Made by a program: the position numbers and the translations under genes. A stretch of DNA of 22,434 nt from CAIYZT01 sp052387855 (GTDB lineage: Bacteria > Pseudomonadota > Alphaproteobacteria > Rhodobacterales > Rhodobacteraceae): contig JBQTIT010000010.1 of assembly GCA_052387855.1 (NCBI GenBank), positions 1 to 22,434 on the forward strand. The letters run 5' to 3'. Under the pieces are notes generated by a model, which did not search any database, was not told the origin of the DNA, and saw only the letters and a program-made list of their open reading frames with translations. This document shows, in pieces, positions 7,417 through 15,589 of this stretch (position 1 is its first letter; every line of letters starts with the position of its first letter).

Positions 7417-8580
7417 ATGACCGTGATCACCTGTATCGAGGATCTGCGGCGCCTGCACCAGAAACGGGTGCCGCGCATGTTCTGGGACTATTGCGAAAGC
7501 GGTTCCTACACCGAGCAGACCTTTCGCGACAATGTCAGCGACTTCCAAAAGATCCGCCTGCGCCAGCGCGTCGCGCGCGATCTGACCGGGCGCTCGCTGG
7601 CCGCGACCATGATCGGCCAGCCGGTCTCGATGCCCGTGGCGCTGGCGCCGGTCGGCTCGACCGGCATGCAGTCGGCCGATGGCGAGATCAAGGCCGCCCG
7701 CGCGGCCGAGGCCTTTGGCGTGCCCTACACGCTGTCCACCTTCTCGATCTGCTCGATCGAGGATGTCGCGGCCCATACCTCTGCCCCCTTCTGGTTCCAG
7801 CTTTACGTCATGAAGGACGAGGAATTCGTCGACGGCATGATCGAGCGGGCAAGGCGCGCAGGCTGCTCGGCGCTGGTGCTGACGCTTGATCTGCAAATCC
7901 TTGGCCAGCGGCACAAGGACCTCAAGAACGGGCTGTCGGCCCCGCCACGCATGACGCCGCGCAACATCCTGGACATGGCGCTGCATCCGCGCTGGTCGCT
8001 GGGCATGGCGATGACCGGCCGGCGGACCTTTCGCAACGTGGTGGGCCATGCGCGCGGCGTGAGCGAACTGCGCGAGGTGCTGCACTGGTCGAACAAGAAC
8101 TACGACCCGCATCTGGACTGGGCCAAGGTCGCGCGCATCCGCGACAAATGGGGCGGTAAGCTGATCCTCAAGGGGATTCTCGACGCCGAAGACGCCCGCG
8201 CCGCCGCCGACATCGGGGCCGACGCGATCCTGGTTTCCAACCACGGCGGCCGGCAGCTTGACGGCGCTCTGTCCACCATCCGCGCCCTGCCCGCCATCGT
8301 GAGGGCGGTGGGCGATCGGTGCGAGGTCTATCTCGACGGCGGCATCCGGTCCGGCCAGGACGTGCTCAAGGCGCTGGCGATGGGGGCCAGGGGCACCTTC
8401 ATCGGCCGCAGCTACATCTACGGGCTGGGCGCGATGGGACAGGCCGGCGTCACCCGCGCGCTGGAGGTGATCGCGGCCGAGATGGACGTGACCATGGCGC
8501 TATGCGGCGTGCAAAGGGCAACCGCCTTTGGCCGCGAGCATGTGCTGGTGCCCGAGGACTTCGAGGGCCGCTGGGGCTGA
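7417..8580 (+). CDS. lldD: FMN-dependent alpha-hydroxy-acid dehydrogenase, LldD (L-lactate dehydrogenase) type
   Basis: A 387-aa TIM-barrel flavoenzyme oxidising an L-2-hydroxy acid, most likely L-lactate, to the keto acid. Seen are the N-terminal DYCESGSYTE, the substrate and flavin motif SNHGGRQLDG with catalytic His276 and Arg279, the phosphate-binding DGGIRSG (308-313), and GRSYIYGLGAMG near residue 330. The stretch LDLQILGQRHKDLKNGL is characteristic of the LldD group. Glycolate or mandelate as substrate cannot be excluded by sequence alone. No ribosome site of note precedes the ATG, and no lactate permease or regulator is adjacent. Confidence 0.9.
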   Translation: MTVITCIEDLRRLHQKRVPRMFWDYCESGSYTEQTFRDNVSDFQKIRLRQRVARDLTGRSLAATMIGQPVSMPVALAPVGSTGMQSADGEIKAARAAEAFGVPYTLSTFSICSIEDVAAHTSAPFWFQLYVMKDEEFVDGMIERARRAGCSALVLTLDLQILGQRHKDLKNGLSAPPRMTPRNILDMALHPRWSLGMAMTGRRTFRNVVGHARGVSELREVLHWSNKNYDPHLDWAKVARIRDKWGGKLILKGILDAEDARAAADIGADAILVSNHGGRQLDGALSTIRALPAIVRAVGDRCEVYLDGGIRSGQDVLKALAMGARGTFIGRSYIYGLGAMGQAGVTRALEVIAAEMDVTMALCGVQRATAFGREHVLVPEDFEGRWG

Positions 8581-8619
8581 GGCGACGGTCCCTTTGTGGC
8601 TCGCTTTCAACGCGGCGTG

Positions 8620-8662
8620 CGGACCGATCAGATGACTGTCCGGTGGACAGTCATCCGGTCCG
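8620..8662. repeat. Long inverted repeat with a 4-nt bulge
   Basis: The left arm is CGGACCG (8620-8626), ATCA (unpaired, 8627-8630) and GATGACTGTCC (8631-8641). The loop is GGT, and the right arm is GGACAGTCATC (8645-8655) and CGGTCCG (8656-8662). All 18 arm positions pair perfectly outside the bulge. Confidence 0.85.
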
Positions 8663-8753
8663 TTGGCTGAAGGCGCAAGCCGCAAGCCAAGGGGCGTGGG
8701 GAAGATCCGGACGCCAGGAAATCGGGGCGCGACTGCCTGGGCTGGCGCGGTAC

Positions 8754-8778
8754 GCGCCTGCCGGGGGCAGGCAGGCGC
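8754..8778. repeat. 9-bp inverted repeat with a 7-nt loop
   Basis: GCGCCTGCC (8754-8762) pairs with GGCAGGCGC (8770-8778). The next hairpin begins 2 nt later. Confidence 0.8.
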
Positions 8779-8780
8779 GG

Positions 8781-8806
8781 CCCGATTTGTCGCGGGACAA
8801 ATCGGG
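8781..8806. repeat. 11-bp perfect inverted repeat with a GCGG loop
   Basis: CCCGATTTGTC (8781-8791) pairs with GACAAATCGGG (8796-8806). It lies about 40 nt past the puuD stop on the minus strand but has no T-run after it, so it is at most an RNA-stabilising or processing structure. Confidence 0.85.
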
Positions 8807-8843
8807 CAAGTACGGCAGGTCTTTGAGTTGATCTGCCGCGCCC

Positions 8844-10079
8844 TCAGCCCTCGATCCCCGCCGCACCTGCCCCGCGGAACCACTCCACGATGGCGGCCCG
8901 CTCGGCCGGCTCCATATAGCTGACATTGGCCGGCGGCATGGCATGGGTCAGGCCCGACTGGACATAGATGCGCCGGGCCTCGGCCGCGATCTGCGCCGGG
9001 GTTTCCAGAACCACCCCCTTGGGCGGCACATGGACACCCTCATATCCCGGCTCGGCCGCATGGCACATCGCGCAGCGGCCCTGCACAATGGTGACCACAT
9101 CGTCAAACCCCGCAGCCGAGGCCAGGACCAGCGCCCCGCCGTCCAGCCGCGCCTCTTGCGGCAGGCTGCGCATCGGCGCGGTCGAAAGCCAGGCCGCCAG
9201 CACGAAAAGGATCGCCGTGGCGAACCAGGTCCAGTGCGGGTTGCCCTTGCGCGCGTGCTTGGTGTTGAACCAGTGCCGGATCGTCACGCCCATCAGAAAG
9301 ACCAGACTGGCGATGACCCAGTTGTATTCGGTCGCGAACACCAGCGGGTAATGGTTCGACAGCATCAGGAACAGAACCGGCAGGGTCAGATAGTTGTTGT
9401 GCGTGCTGCGCTGCTTGGCGATCTTGCCGTATTTCGGATCGGGCTTGCGGCCGGCCTGCAGGTCGGCCACCACCACGCGCTGGTTCGGCATGATGACGAA
9501 AAAGACGTTCCCCGACATGATCGACGCCGTGAAAGCCCCAAGATGCAGCAGGGCGGCGCGGCCGGTGAAAACCTGCGTGTAGAACCAGGCCATGCCGACC
9601 AGGACCACGAACAGCGCGACCATCACCAGCGTCTGGTTGGCGTTCACGAAGGTCTTGCAGATCGTGTTGTAGGCGATCCAGCCAAAGGCGAGCGAGGCAA
9701 GCGAGATCGCGATCGCCTGGGTTTGGCTCAGATCGGCGACCTCGGGGTCGATCAGGTAAAGGTCAGAGCCAAGGTAATAGACCAGCACCAGCATGGTGAA
9801 CCCGGTCAGCCAGGTGGCGTAGCTTTCCCATTTGAACCAGACCAGATGGTCAGGCATGGCAGCCGGCGCCACCAGATATTTCTGGATGTGGTAGAACCCG
9901 CCGCCATGGACCTGCCATTCCTCGCCATCCGCGCCAGAGGCCAGATTGCGGTCGCGGTGCAACCCGAGGTCCAGCGCGATGAAGTAGAACGACGAGCCAA
10001 TCCAGGCGATGCCGGTGATGACATGCAGCCAGCGCACCGCAAGCTCCACCCAGTCCCACAGCACGATCCAGTCATACAT
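8844..10079 (-). CDS. puuD: Membrane-bound urate hydroxylase PuuD with C-terminal cytochrome c domain
   Basis: Converts urate to 5-hydroxyisourate and passes electrons to its own c-type cytochrome domain, the alternative to soluble urate oxidase. The 411-aa protein has an N-terminal multi-helix membrane domain (about residues 11-300, with WLHVITGIAWIGSSFYFIAL and several later helices) and then a cytochrome c domain with the haem motif CAMCH (336-340) and a likely axial Met381 (HAMPP). The start at 10079 (MYDWIVLWDWV) is preferred over an in-frame extension to 10127, which lies in the promoter region. It diverges from the LysR gene, which is the likely regulator. The other urate genes lie further right. 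Confidence 0.95.
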   Translation of the reverse strand: MYDWIVLWDWVELAVRWLHVITGIAWIGSSFYFIALDLGLHRDRNLASGADGEEWQVHGGGFYHIQKYLVAPAAMPDHLVWFKWESYATWLTGFTMLVLVYYLGSDLYLIDPEVADLSQTQAIAISLASLAFGWIAYNTICKTFVNANQTLVMVALFVVLVGMAWFYTQVFTGRAALLHLGAFTASIMSGNVFFVIMPNQRVVVADLQAGRKPDPKYGKIAKQRSTHNNYLTLPVLFLMLSNHYPLVFATEYNWVIASLVFLMGVTIRHWFNTKHARKGNPHWTWFATAILFVLAAWLSTAPMRSLPQEARLDGGALVLASAAGFDDVVTIVQGRCAMCHAAEPGYEGVHVPPKGVVLETPAQIAAEARRIYVQSGLTHAMPPANVSYMEPAERAAIVEWFRGAGAAGIEG

Positions 10080-10189
10080 GAGCTGCCCCCCCCTGACGGT
10101 TCGAAAAAAGGCTATCGCAGTTGGCACTGTTCTGATAATTCATTTAATCTCGCATCACTTTCAGGTTTCGCGCGAAAGTTGGGCCGGAC
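10080..10189. promoter_or_regulatory. Divergent puuD/lysR control region with nested palindromes
   Basis: This is a 110-nt spacer, AT-rich against its surroundings. TTTCGCGCGAAA (10166-10177) is a perfect palindrome overlapped by the wider pair ACTTTC (10157-10162) and GAAAGT (10174-10179), a plausible LysR-type operator. A rightward promoter could use TTGGCA (10121-10126) with TTAATC (10144-10149) at 17-nt spacing; GATAAT (10134-10139) is an alternative -10 without a good -35. The operator would overlap the regulator's own leader. Confidence 0.4.
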
Positions 10190-11128
10190 ATGTCCTATGT
10201 GAACAATCTTCGCATGTTTGTGCGGGTGTACGAGCTGGGCTCGATGTCGGCCGCCGCGCGCGATCAGCGCGCCTCGCCCGCCGTGGCCTCGTCGCGGATT
10301 TCCGAGCTGGAAAAGCACCTCGGCGTGCGGCTCTTCTCGCGCACGACCCGCAGCCTGCAACCCACCGAGAACGGCCGCATCTTTTACGAGGGCGCCCGCA
10401 AGGTGCTTGAATCCATCGACGAGGCCGAGGCGGCGGTGATGGATGTCACGCAGAACCCGCGCGGGACGATCTTTGTCTCGGCGCCGCTGGGGATCGGGCG
10501 GCGGTTCGTCGCGCCGCATGTGCCGGCGTTCAAGGACCTTTACCCGCAGATCGACGTGCGCCTGCGGCTGTCGGATCGCGGCATCGACGTGACCGCCGAG
10601 GGGCTGGATGTGGCGTTTCATCTGGGCCTGCTGGATGATTCGACGCTCAAGGTCCGCCTGATCACCGACTGCCCGCGCCTTTTGTGCGCCTCGCCCGCCT
10701 ATGTCGCGCGGCGCGGCATGCCGGTGGACGGCAGCGATCTGGTGAACGACCGGCACGAATGTCTGAACCTGCGCTTTCCCGGCGCCAAGGAATTCCAGTG
10801 GACGCTGAAAACCCCCGAGGGCCCGCGCCGGTTCGAGATCAGCGGCCCCTTTGAAAGCGATGACGGCGATGTGCTGACCGGCTGGGCGCTGGACGGTCGC
10901 GGCGTGGTGATGAAGCCGGTCTTCGAGGTGGCCGACCATCTGCGCTCGGGCGCGCTGATCCCGGTGGCAACCGCCACGCCCCCGGTGCCAACGCAGCTTT
11001 CCAGCCTGTCGCAGCACCGGCGCCTGAAGGACCCCAAGGTGCGCCTGTTCACCGACTACATGGCCACGCTGATCCGCGACGCCACCCGCCGCGCGGTCGA
11101 GGGTCTGCCGCTGCCGGCGATGGGATGA
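10190..11128 (+). CDS. LysR-family transcriptional regulator
   Basis: A 312-aa regulator with an N-terminal winged helix-turn-helix (residues about 4-62; the HTH is in GSMSAAARDQRASPAVASSR, then LEKHLGVRLFSRTTRSLQPT). The effector-binding domain (about 90-290) starts with GTIFVSAPLGIGRRFVAPHV, of the CrgA/AaeR-like subgroup. The divergent position next to puuD makes control of urate degradation likely; the ligand (urate or an intermediate) is a guess. Its TGA overlaps the ATG of the next gene, an alpha/beta hydrolase, so the two are coupled. Confidence 0.92.
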   Translation: MSYVNNLRMFVRVYELGSMSAAARDQRASPAVASSRISELEKHLGVRLFSRTTRSLQPTENGRIFYEGARKVLESIDEAEAAVMDVTQNPRGTIFVSAPLGIGRRFVAPHVPAFKDLYPQIDVRLRLSDRGIDVTAEGLDVAFHLGLLDDSTLKVRLITDCPRLLCASPAYVARRGMPVDGSDLVNDRHECLNLRFPGAKEFQWTLKTPEGPRRFEISGPFESDDGDVLTGWALDGRGVVMKPVFEVADHLRSGALIPVATATPPVPTQLSSLSQHRRLKDPKVRLFTDYMATLIRDATRRAVEGLPLPAMG

Positions 11129-11817
11129 CGCCTGAGGCGCTGGCCACTCAGGGCCCGATCAGGGTCCTGTCCCTTGGCGGCGCGGGCGAGGTGCTGGTCC
11201 TGTCCTTTGCCTCTGTCGGCCATGACCCGCTGCGCCCGCCGTCGCCCGAGTTCATCGGCACGGCCACGGGGGACGGTCGCCCGGCGCTGTTCATCAGCGA
11301 TGAAAGCCGCTCCTGGGGGCAGGCGGCGGCCTTCCTGCCGGCGCTGGAGACCGCCATCGCGGCGGTGCGCGCGCGCCAGCACATCGCCCGCATCGTCGCG
11401 CTGGGCCTGTCGATGGGGGCCAGCATGGCGCTGCGGGCTGCCGCGCACCTGCCCATCGATGCGGTGCTGGCCTTTGGTCCGCAGTCCTATCTGGGCCCGG
11501 ACGAGCCGCGCTGGCAGCCCTGGTCCGCCCGCCTGCCCTGCCCGCTGGAGCCGCCGGCCCCGCCGCGCGGCGGGCAGCATCTGGTCCTGATGCACGGGCT
11601 GGAAGACGACCGCGCGCAGGCGGCCGGGTTTACCGCCGCCGCCGGCCTTGACCATCTGCTCTTTGCCGGCCTGACCCATTCCGCCCTTTGCCCGCATCTG
11701 CGCCAGCGCGGGGCGCTCAAGGGGCTTCTGGCCAGCCTGATCGCCAGCGACCGCCGGCGCCTCTTGCGCATCGCCGCCTCGACCGGCGGGCATCTGCGCC
11801 GGCAAGAGCCGCTCTGA
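11125..11817 (+). CDS. Alpha/beta-hydrolase-fold protein coupled to the LysR gene
   Basis: A 230-aa protein with the nucleophile elbow GLSMGAS (Ser96), a candidate acid at Asp161 or Asp162 (MHGLEDDRA) and a candidate His185 (GLTHSALCPHL). No signal peptide is visible. The substrate cannot be read from the sequence. It starts by an ATGA overlap with the regulator gene, and its stop lies only 2 bp from the stop of the convergent permease gene, leaving no room for a terminator between them. Confidence 0.75.
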   Translation: MTPEALATQGPIRVLSLGGAGEVLVLSFASVGHDPLRPPSPEFIGTATGDGRPALFISDESRSWGQAAAFLPALETAIAAVRARQHIARIVALGLSMGASMALRAAAHLPIDAVLAFGPQSYLGPDEPRWQPWSARLPCPLEPPAPPRGGQHLVLMHGLEDDRAQAAGFTAAAGLDHLLFAGLTHSALCPHLRQRGALKGLLASLIASDRRRLLRIAASTGGHLRRQEPL

Positions 11818-11819
11818 CC

Positions 11820-13037
11820 CTATTGATGCCGCAGCGCCTCGATCGGGTCGAGCATGGCGGCGCGGCGGGCGGGAAAGTAGCCAAAGACCACCCCCACCAG
11901 CGCGGAAAAGCCGAAGGCCAGCGCCACCACCGCCATCGAGGGGGCAAAGGGAATCGCCATGAAGCGCGAGGCGAGCAGCGCCATCGCCAGACCGGTCAGG
12001 ATGCCCAGAACCCCGCCCAGCAGCGACAGCACCACCGCCTCAACCAGAAACTGGGTCTGGACCTGTCCGGCACTGGCGCCGACCGCCAGGCGGATGCCGA
12101 TCTCGCGCGTGCGTTCGGTGACCGAGACCAGCATGATGTTCATGATCCCGATGCCGCCGACCAACAGACTGACCGCCGCCACCGCCGACAGAAGTCCGGT
12201 CAGCACGGCGTTGATGCCGTTCAGCACAGACGAGATTTCGGCCATGTCGGTGACGGAAAAATCATCCTCCTCGCCGATGCCGATCCGCCGCCGGTCGCGC
12301 ATCAGGGCCGAGACCTGATCGATTCCGTCCTCGGCCGAGACCGACTTGCGCAGGGCGACCGAAATGCTGTCGAGGTCGGTCTTGCTGGTGAGGCGCCGTT
12401 GGACCGTCCGGATCGGAACCAGCACAAGATCGTCCTGATCCTGACCGAAGGCGCCGGCGCCGCGCTCGGACAAGACGCCGATCACCCGGCACGAGAGCGC
12501 CTTGACCCTCAGGGCGGCGCCCAGGGGATCGAGGGTGCCGAACAGCTCCTCGCGCACGGTCTGACCCAGGATGCAGACCGCGCCGCCGCCCGCTTCTTCG
12601 GCCTCGGTAAAGCTGCGGCCCGAGGCGAGCGCCCAGTTCTGCACCCGCAGATAATCGGCGGTCGTGCCCAGGACCGAGGTCGCCGAATTGGCATTTCCCG
12701 CGACCAGCGTCTGCCCCGTGCTGACCTGCGGGGCGGCATGGGCCACCAGAGAAAGCTCGCGCACCGCCTCGGCGTCGCGCAGAGTCAGGGCAGCCGGCGG
12801 CGCCGCGCTGCCGCCGCCGCCACCCGGCCCCATCCGGAACCGGCCCGGCCGCAGCGACAGAACGTTGGTGCCCAGGCTTTCGACGCTGGCGCTGACCTGC
12901 GCGGACGAGCCCTGCCCGATCGTCACCATGGCGATCACCGCCGCCACGCCGATCACCACGCCCAGAACCGTGAGGAAAGAGCGCAGCTTGTTGCGCACGA
13001 TGGCCGTAAAGGCCAGCGAGACGGTTTCCCAGATCAT
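11820..13037 (-). CDS. MacB-like ABC transporter permease (FtsX type)
   Basis: A 405-aa inner-membrane permease. TM1 is near residues 20-40 (LRSFLTVLGVVIGVAAVIAMV), followed by a large periplasmic domain, then three helices in the FtsX domain (about 280-400, including SLLVGGIGIMNIMLVSVTERTREIG and the ending RRAAMLDPIEALRH). Unlike E. coli MacB, the ATPase is a separate gene, translationally coupled upstream (ATGA at 13034-13037). A run of Gly (MGPGGGGGSAAPP) marks a flexible loop early in the periplasmic part. Together with the ATPase and adaptor it should form a tripartite exporter with an outer-membrane TolC-type protein encoded elsewhere. The substrate is unknown. Confidence 0.93.
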   Translation of the reverse strand: MIWETVSLAFTAIVRNKLRSFLTVLGVVIGVAAVIAMVTIGQGSSAQVSASVESLGTNVLSLRPGRFRMGPGGGGGSAAPPAALTLRDAEAVRELSLVAHAAPQVSTGQTLVAGNANSATSVLGTTADYLRVQNWALASGRSFTEAEEAGGGAVCILGQTVREELFGTLDPLGAALRVKALSCRVIGVLSERGAGAFGQDQDDLVLVPIRTVQRRLTSKTDLDSISVALRKSVSAEDGIDQVSALMRDRRRIGIGEEDDFSVTDMAEISSVLNGINAVLTGLLSAVAAVSLLVGGIGIMNIMLVSVTERTREIGIRLAVGASAGQVQTQFLVEAVVLSLLGGVLGILTGLAMALLASRFMAIPFAPSMAVVALAFGFSALVGVVFGYFPARRAAMLDPIEALRHQ

Positions 13038-13768
13038 GCCGCCCCCCCAACCGCCACCGCCGCCTGAACCGGGGGCGCGGTCACCACATCCTCGGTGAGG
13101 TGACCGTCGGTAAAGACCATCCGGCGCCGCGCATGGGCGGCGATGTCGGGCTCGTGCGTGACCATGACGATGGTGATGCCCTCGTCCCGGTTCAGCGCGA
13201 CCAGAAGCTCCATGATCTCCTGACTGCGCTGGCTGTCCAGATTGCCGGTCGGCTCGTCGGCAAGGATCACGCGCGGCGCGCCGGCCAGCGCCCGGGCAAT
13301 CGCCACGCGCTGCTGCTGGCCGCCCGAAAGCTGCGAGGGGTCGTGATGCTCGCGCCCGGCCAGGCCGACCTTGGCCAGCGCCTCTTGCGCCAGCGCGATG
13401 CGCTGGGCGCGGGGCATGCCCTTGTAGATCAGCGGCAATTCCACGTTCTCCAGCGCCGTCGCCCGCGCCAAGAGGTTGAACCCCTGAAACACAAAGCCCA
13501 GCGCATGGCGGCGCAAGAGCGCGCGCTGGTCGGCCGAGAGGCCCTGAACCGGCACCCCCTGGAACAGATATTCGCCCGAGGTCGGCCGGTCGAGACAGCC
13601 GATGATGTTCATCGCGGTCGATTTGCCCGACCCCGAAGGGCCCATGATCGCGACAAACTCGCCCGCCTCGATGGTCAGGCTGACGCCGCCCAGCGCGCGC
13701 ACCTCGGCCTCGCCGCGGCCATAGACGCGGGCCACGTCCCGAAACAGGATCAGGGGCGGCGCGCTCAC
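13034..13768 (-). CDS. ABC transporter ATPase, MacB/LolD-like
   Basis: A 244-aa nucleotide-binding subunit with Walker A GPSGSGKST (about 43-51), signature LSGGQQQRVAIARAL, Walker B VILADEPTGNLD and the H-loop VMVTHEPDIA. The spacing and GCLDRPTSGEY segment are typical of the MacB/LolD/FtsE branch. The start overlaps the adaptor stop by 4 nt and its end overlaps the permease start by 4 nt, so the three genes form one unit. Confidence 0.95.
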   Translation of the reverse strand: MSAPPLILFRDVARVYGRGEAEVRALGGVSLTIEAGEFVAIMGPSGSGKSTAMNIIGCLDRPTSGEYLFQGVPVQGLSADQRALLRRHALGFVFQGFNLLARATALENVELPLIYKGMPRAQRIALAQEALAKVGLAGREHHDPSQLSGGQQQRVAIARALAGAPRVILADEPTGNLDSQRSQEIMELLVALNRDEGITIVMVTHEPDIAAHARRRMVFTDGHLTEDVVTAPPVQAAVAVGGAA

Positions 13769-15012
13769 CTCGTGCCGGCCTTCTGGTCGATGATGACCAG
13801 ATCGCCTTCGGCCAGATCGTCGGACGACAGCGCGGTGCTGGCCCCGTCGCTCTGGCCCGGGGTGACGGCGATCTCGGTCGGAACGCCACCGCGCAGCACC
13901 CAGATCGACCGCCCGCTCGCAGTGCCCGCCGTGGCGCGGCCGCCCGGCATCGGCAGGATCAGCCCCAATAGCCCGGCTCCGCCGCCCGAAGTGCCGGCCC
14001 GCGGCGGGGCATAGCGCAGCGCCGCGTTGGGCACGATCAGCGCGTCCGTCACCTCGGCCACCGTGATCGTCGCGGTGGCCGTCATGCCGGGGCGCAACTG
14101 GCCGCCCGGGTTCTCGACCGCCAGAACCGCCTTGTAGCTGACCACGTCGTTCACCGTCTCGGGGGCAAAGCGGACCTGGGTGATGCGGGCGGGAAAGCTT
14201 TGCGTCTCATAGGCATCGACGGTAAAGACCGCCCCCTGCCCGGGCTGGACGCGCCCGATGTCGGCCTCGTCCACATTGACCAGAAGGTCCATCTGGCGCA
14301 GGTCCCCCGCAAGACGGAACAGCGCCGAGCCGGACTGCGACGAGGTCACGATCTGCCCGACCTCGGCCGTCCGGTCCAGCACGATGCCGTCGATGGGCGC
14401 GCGGATCACGCCCTTTTCCAGATCGGTCTGCACCAATGACAGGTTGGCCTCGGCCAGGATCACGTCGGCCTCGGCGATGGCGACCGAGGCGTTCGCGCGC
14501 TCGTAGGCCGCGATAAAGCCGGCGGCGTCGCTGCGGCTGGTCACGCCACGGTCCGACAGCGCCTGCGCCCGGGCCAGATCGGCCTCGGCCTCGCGCGCGG
14601 TGGTGCTGGCCTGCAAGAGCCGGGCCCGCGCCGCCGCCAGTTGCGCGTTCGAGATCGCCATCTGATCGGCCAGCTTGGCGGTATCCAGCCGCGCAAGCAC
14701 CTGGCCCGCGGCTACGGTGTCGTTGAAGTCCACCTCGACCTGCGCCAGGATCCCCGACAGCTCGGACGACACATCCACCTCGATCGTCGGCTGAACGGTG
14801 CCGGTCGCGGTGACCGTTACGGTCAGATCGCCCCGGCCGACCGACTCGGTCGTATAGACCACATCCGCCGGCTCGACCTGCCCTGCCGGCCATAGAAACC
14901 AGCCCCCCGCGACAAGGACAAGACCAAGGCCCACGGCCCAGCGGAACCGCCGCCGCCGCGGTGCTGCCCCGCCCGCCACGAGCCGCGCCAGATCCTCGCC
15001 ACTTTCCGCCAT
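13765..15012 (-). CDS. MacA-like periplasmic adaptor (membrane-fusion protein)
   Basis: A 415-aa adaptor anchored by one N-terminal membrane segment (about residues 23-41, after an RRRRFR run) and otherwise periplasmic. Seen are the barrel/lipoyl start (TVTVTATGTVQPTIEVDVS), a coiled-coil hairpin rich in Ala, Glu and Arg (about 115-185) and the second lipoyl half (GVIRAPIDGIVLDR), followed by beta-barrel strands. This matches MacA/HlyD family order. A TATAAG box (minus strand, 15046-15041) lies 29 nt upstream, without a clear -35. The transporter sits between the two halves of the urate genes. Confidence 0.93.
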   Translation of the reverse strand: MAESGEDLARLVAGGAAPRRRRFRWAVGLGLVLVAGGWFLWPAGQVEPADVVYTTESVGRGDLTVTVTATGTVQPTIEVDVSSELSGILAQVEVDFNDTVAAGQVLARLDTAKLADQMAISNAQLAAARARLLQASTTAREAEADLARAQALSDRGVTSRSDAAGFIAAYERANASVAIAEADVILAEANLSLVQTDLEKGVIRAPIDGIVLDRTAEVGQIVTSSQSGSALFRLAGDLRQMDLLVNVDEADIGRVQPGQGAVFTVDAYETQSFPARITQVRFAPETVNDVVSYKAVLAVENPGGQLRPGMTATATITVAEVTDALIVPNAALRYAPPRAGTSGGGAGLLGLILPMPGGRATAGTASGRSIWVLRGGVPTEIAVTPGQSDGASTALSSDDLAEGDLVIIDQKAGTR

Positions 15013-15107
15013 CGCCCGCCCTCATTGCCGCCGTCTCAGGCTTATACGCAGCGACATGGCATTTCCGACGCATCATTCGCGCGCGGGCGCAAAAAAAGTC
15101 GTGCGCC

Positions 15108-15467
15108 TCAGGACCCGCGATAGGTCGAATAGGCAAAGGGGCTGATCAAGAGCGGCACATGGTAGTGCCCGGCCGGATCGCCCACGCCGAAGCGGATCGG
15201 GATCTGGTCCAGAAACAGCACCCCCGCGCCCGCCTGACCGCTGGCACGCAGGTAGTCGCCGGCGTGAAAGACCAGCTCGTACTGCCCGACCTCCAGCTCG
15301 GCCCCCGCCAACAGCGGCGCATCCGTGCGCCCGTCGGCATTGGTGAGGACATCCTTCAGCGCCCGCCGGCTGTCACCACTGATCCGGCAAAGCGTGATCC
15401 TGACGCCCGCCGCCGGCTTTCCGCGTGCGTTGTCAAGGACATGAGTGCTGAGCCGCCCGGTTGCCAT
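15108..15467 (-). CDS. uraH: 5-Hydroxyisourate hydrolase (transthyretin-like)
   Basis: Hydrolyses 5-hydroxyisourate, the product of PuuD, to OHCU. The 119-aa protein has the expected catalytic set: His9 in LSTHVLD, Arg47 in NADGRTDAPLL, His101 and His103 in GHYHVPLL, and the C-terminal YRGS (116-119). AGGGAGA about 8 nt before the ATG supports the start. It diverges from puuE-uraD, which takes the next step, and shares its strand with the MacA-like gene 95 nt downstream. A GGCGCA/TGCGCC pair with a T-rich loop follows the stop and could weakly terminate. Confidence 0.97.
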   Translation of the reverse strand: MATGRLSTHVLDNARGKPAAGVRITLCRISGDSRRALKDVLTNADGRTDAPLLAGAELEVGQYELVFHAGDYLRASGQAGAGVLFLDQIPIRFGVGDPAGHYHVPLLISPFAYSTYRGS

Positions 15468-15559
15468 CGCCTGTCTCCCTTCGTTTGCCCGCCGATCCTA
15501 TCGCAAGCCGTCGGGGCAGTTGCCCCCTGGCTTTGGATAAGTGCTTCAGAAATTATTTG

Positions 15560-15589
15560 TTAAACCATTGCGCGGAACGGCCCTAGTCT
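15560..15589 (+). promoter_or_regulatory. Candidate promoter of the puuE-uraD operon
   Basis: TTAAAC (15560-15565) and TAGTCT (15584-15589) are 18 nt apart. The -10 and the following TTGCCGG resemble the TAGATTGCCGG block at 6796-6806. The match is moderate. The 15468-15613 spacer must also hold the uraH promoter, which I could not place. Confidence 0.3.

Larger units (their letters stand above)
8581..8843. other. Gene-free spacer dense in inverted repeats, between convergent lldD and puuD
   Basis: No convincing coding frame is visible in these 263 nt. It contains at least three strong hairpins (separate entries) and a weaker CGGCAG/CTGCCG pair (8813-8818 and 8833-8838). None is followed by a T-run on the plus strand. 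The spacing and completeness of the stems suggest either a structured 3'-UTR or small RNA, or a REP/MITE-like element. Copies elsewhere would decide. Confidence 0.6.

Noticed and set aside
6667..8244. A 525-codon minus-strand open frame opposite trpA, the TMEM175-like gene and lldD
   Set aside because: It crosses three genes with clear families and has no recognisable domain or ribosome site.
8620..8662. The long hairpin as a rho-independent terminator of lldD
   Set aside because: No T-run follows on the plus strand (TTGGCTGA), and none precedes it on the minus strand.
11688..13067. A 459-codon plus-strand open frame opposite the MacB-like permease
   Set aside because: It is antisense to a conserved permease; the translation is Arg/Gln/Ala/Asp-rich without a fold signal.
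11820..13889. Reading the MacB-like permease as a 689-aa protein
   Set aside because: The upstream ~280 codons run out of frame through the ATPase gene; the FtsX-type permease starts at MIWETVSLAF (13037), joined by ATGA to the ATPase stop.
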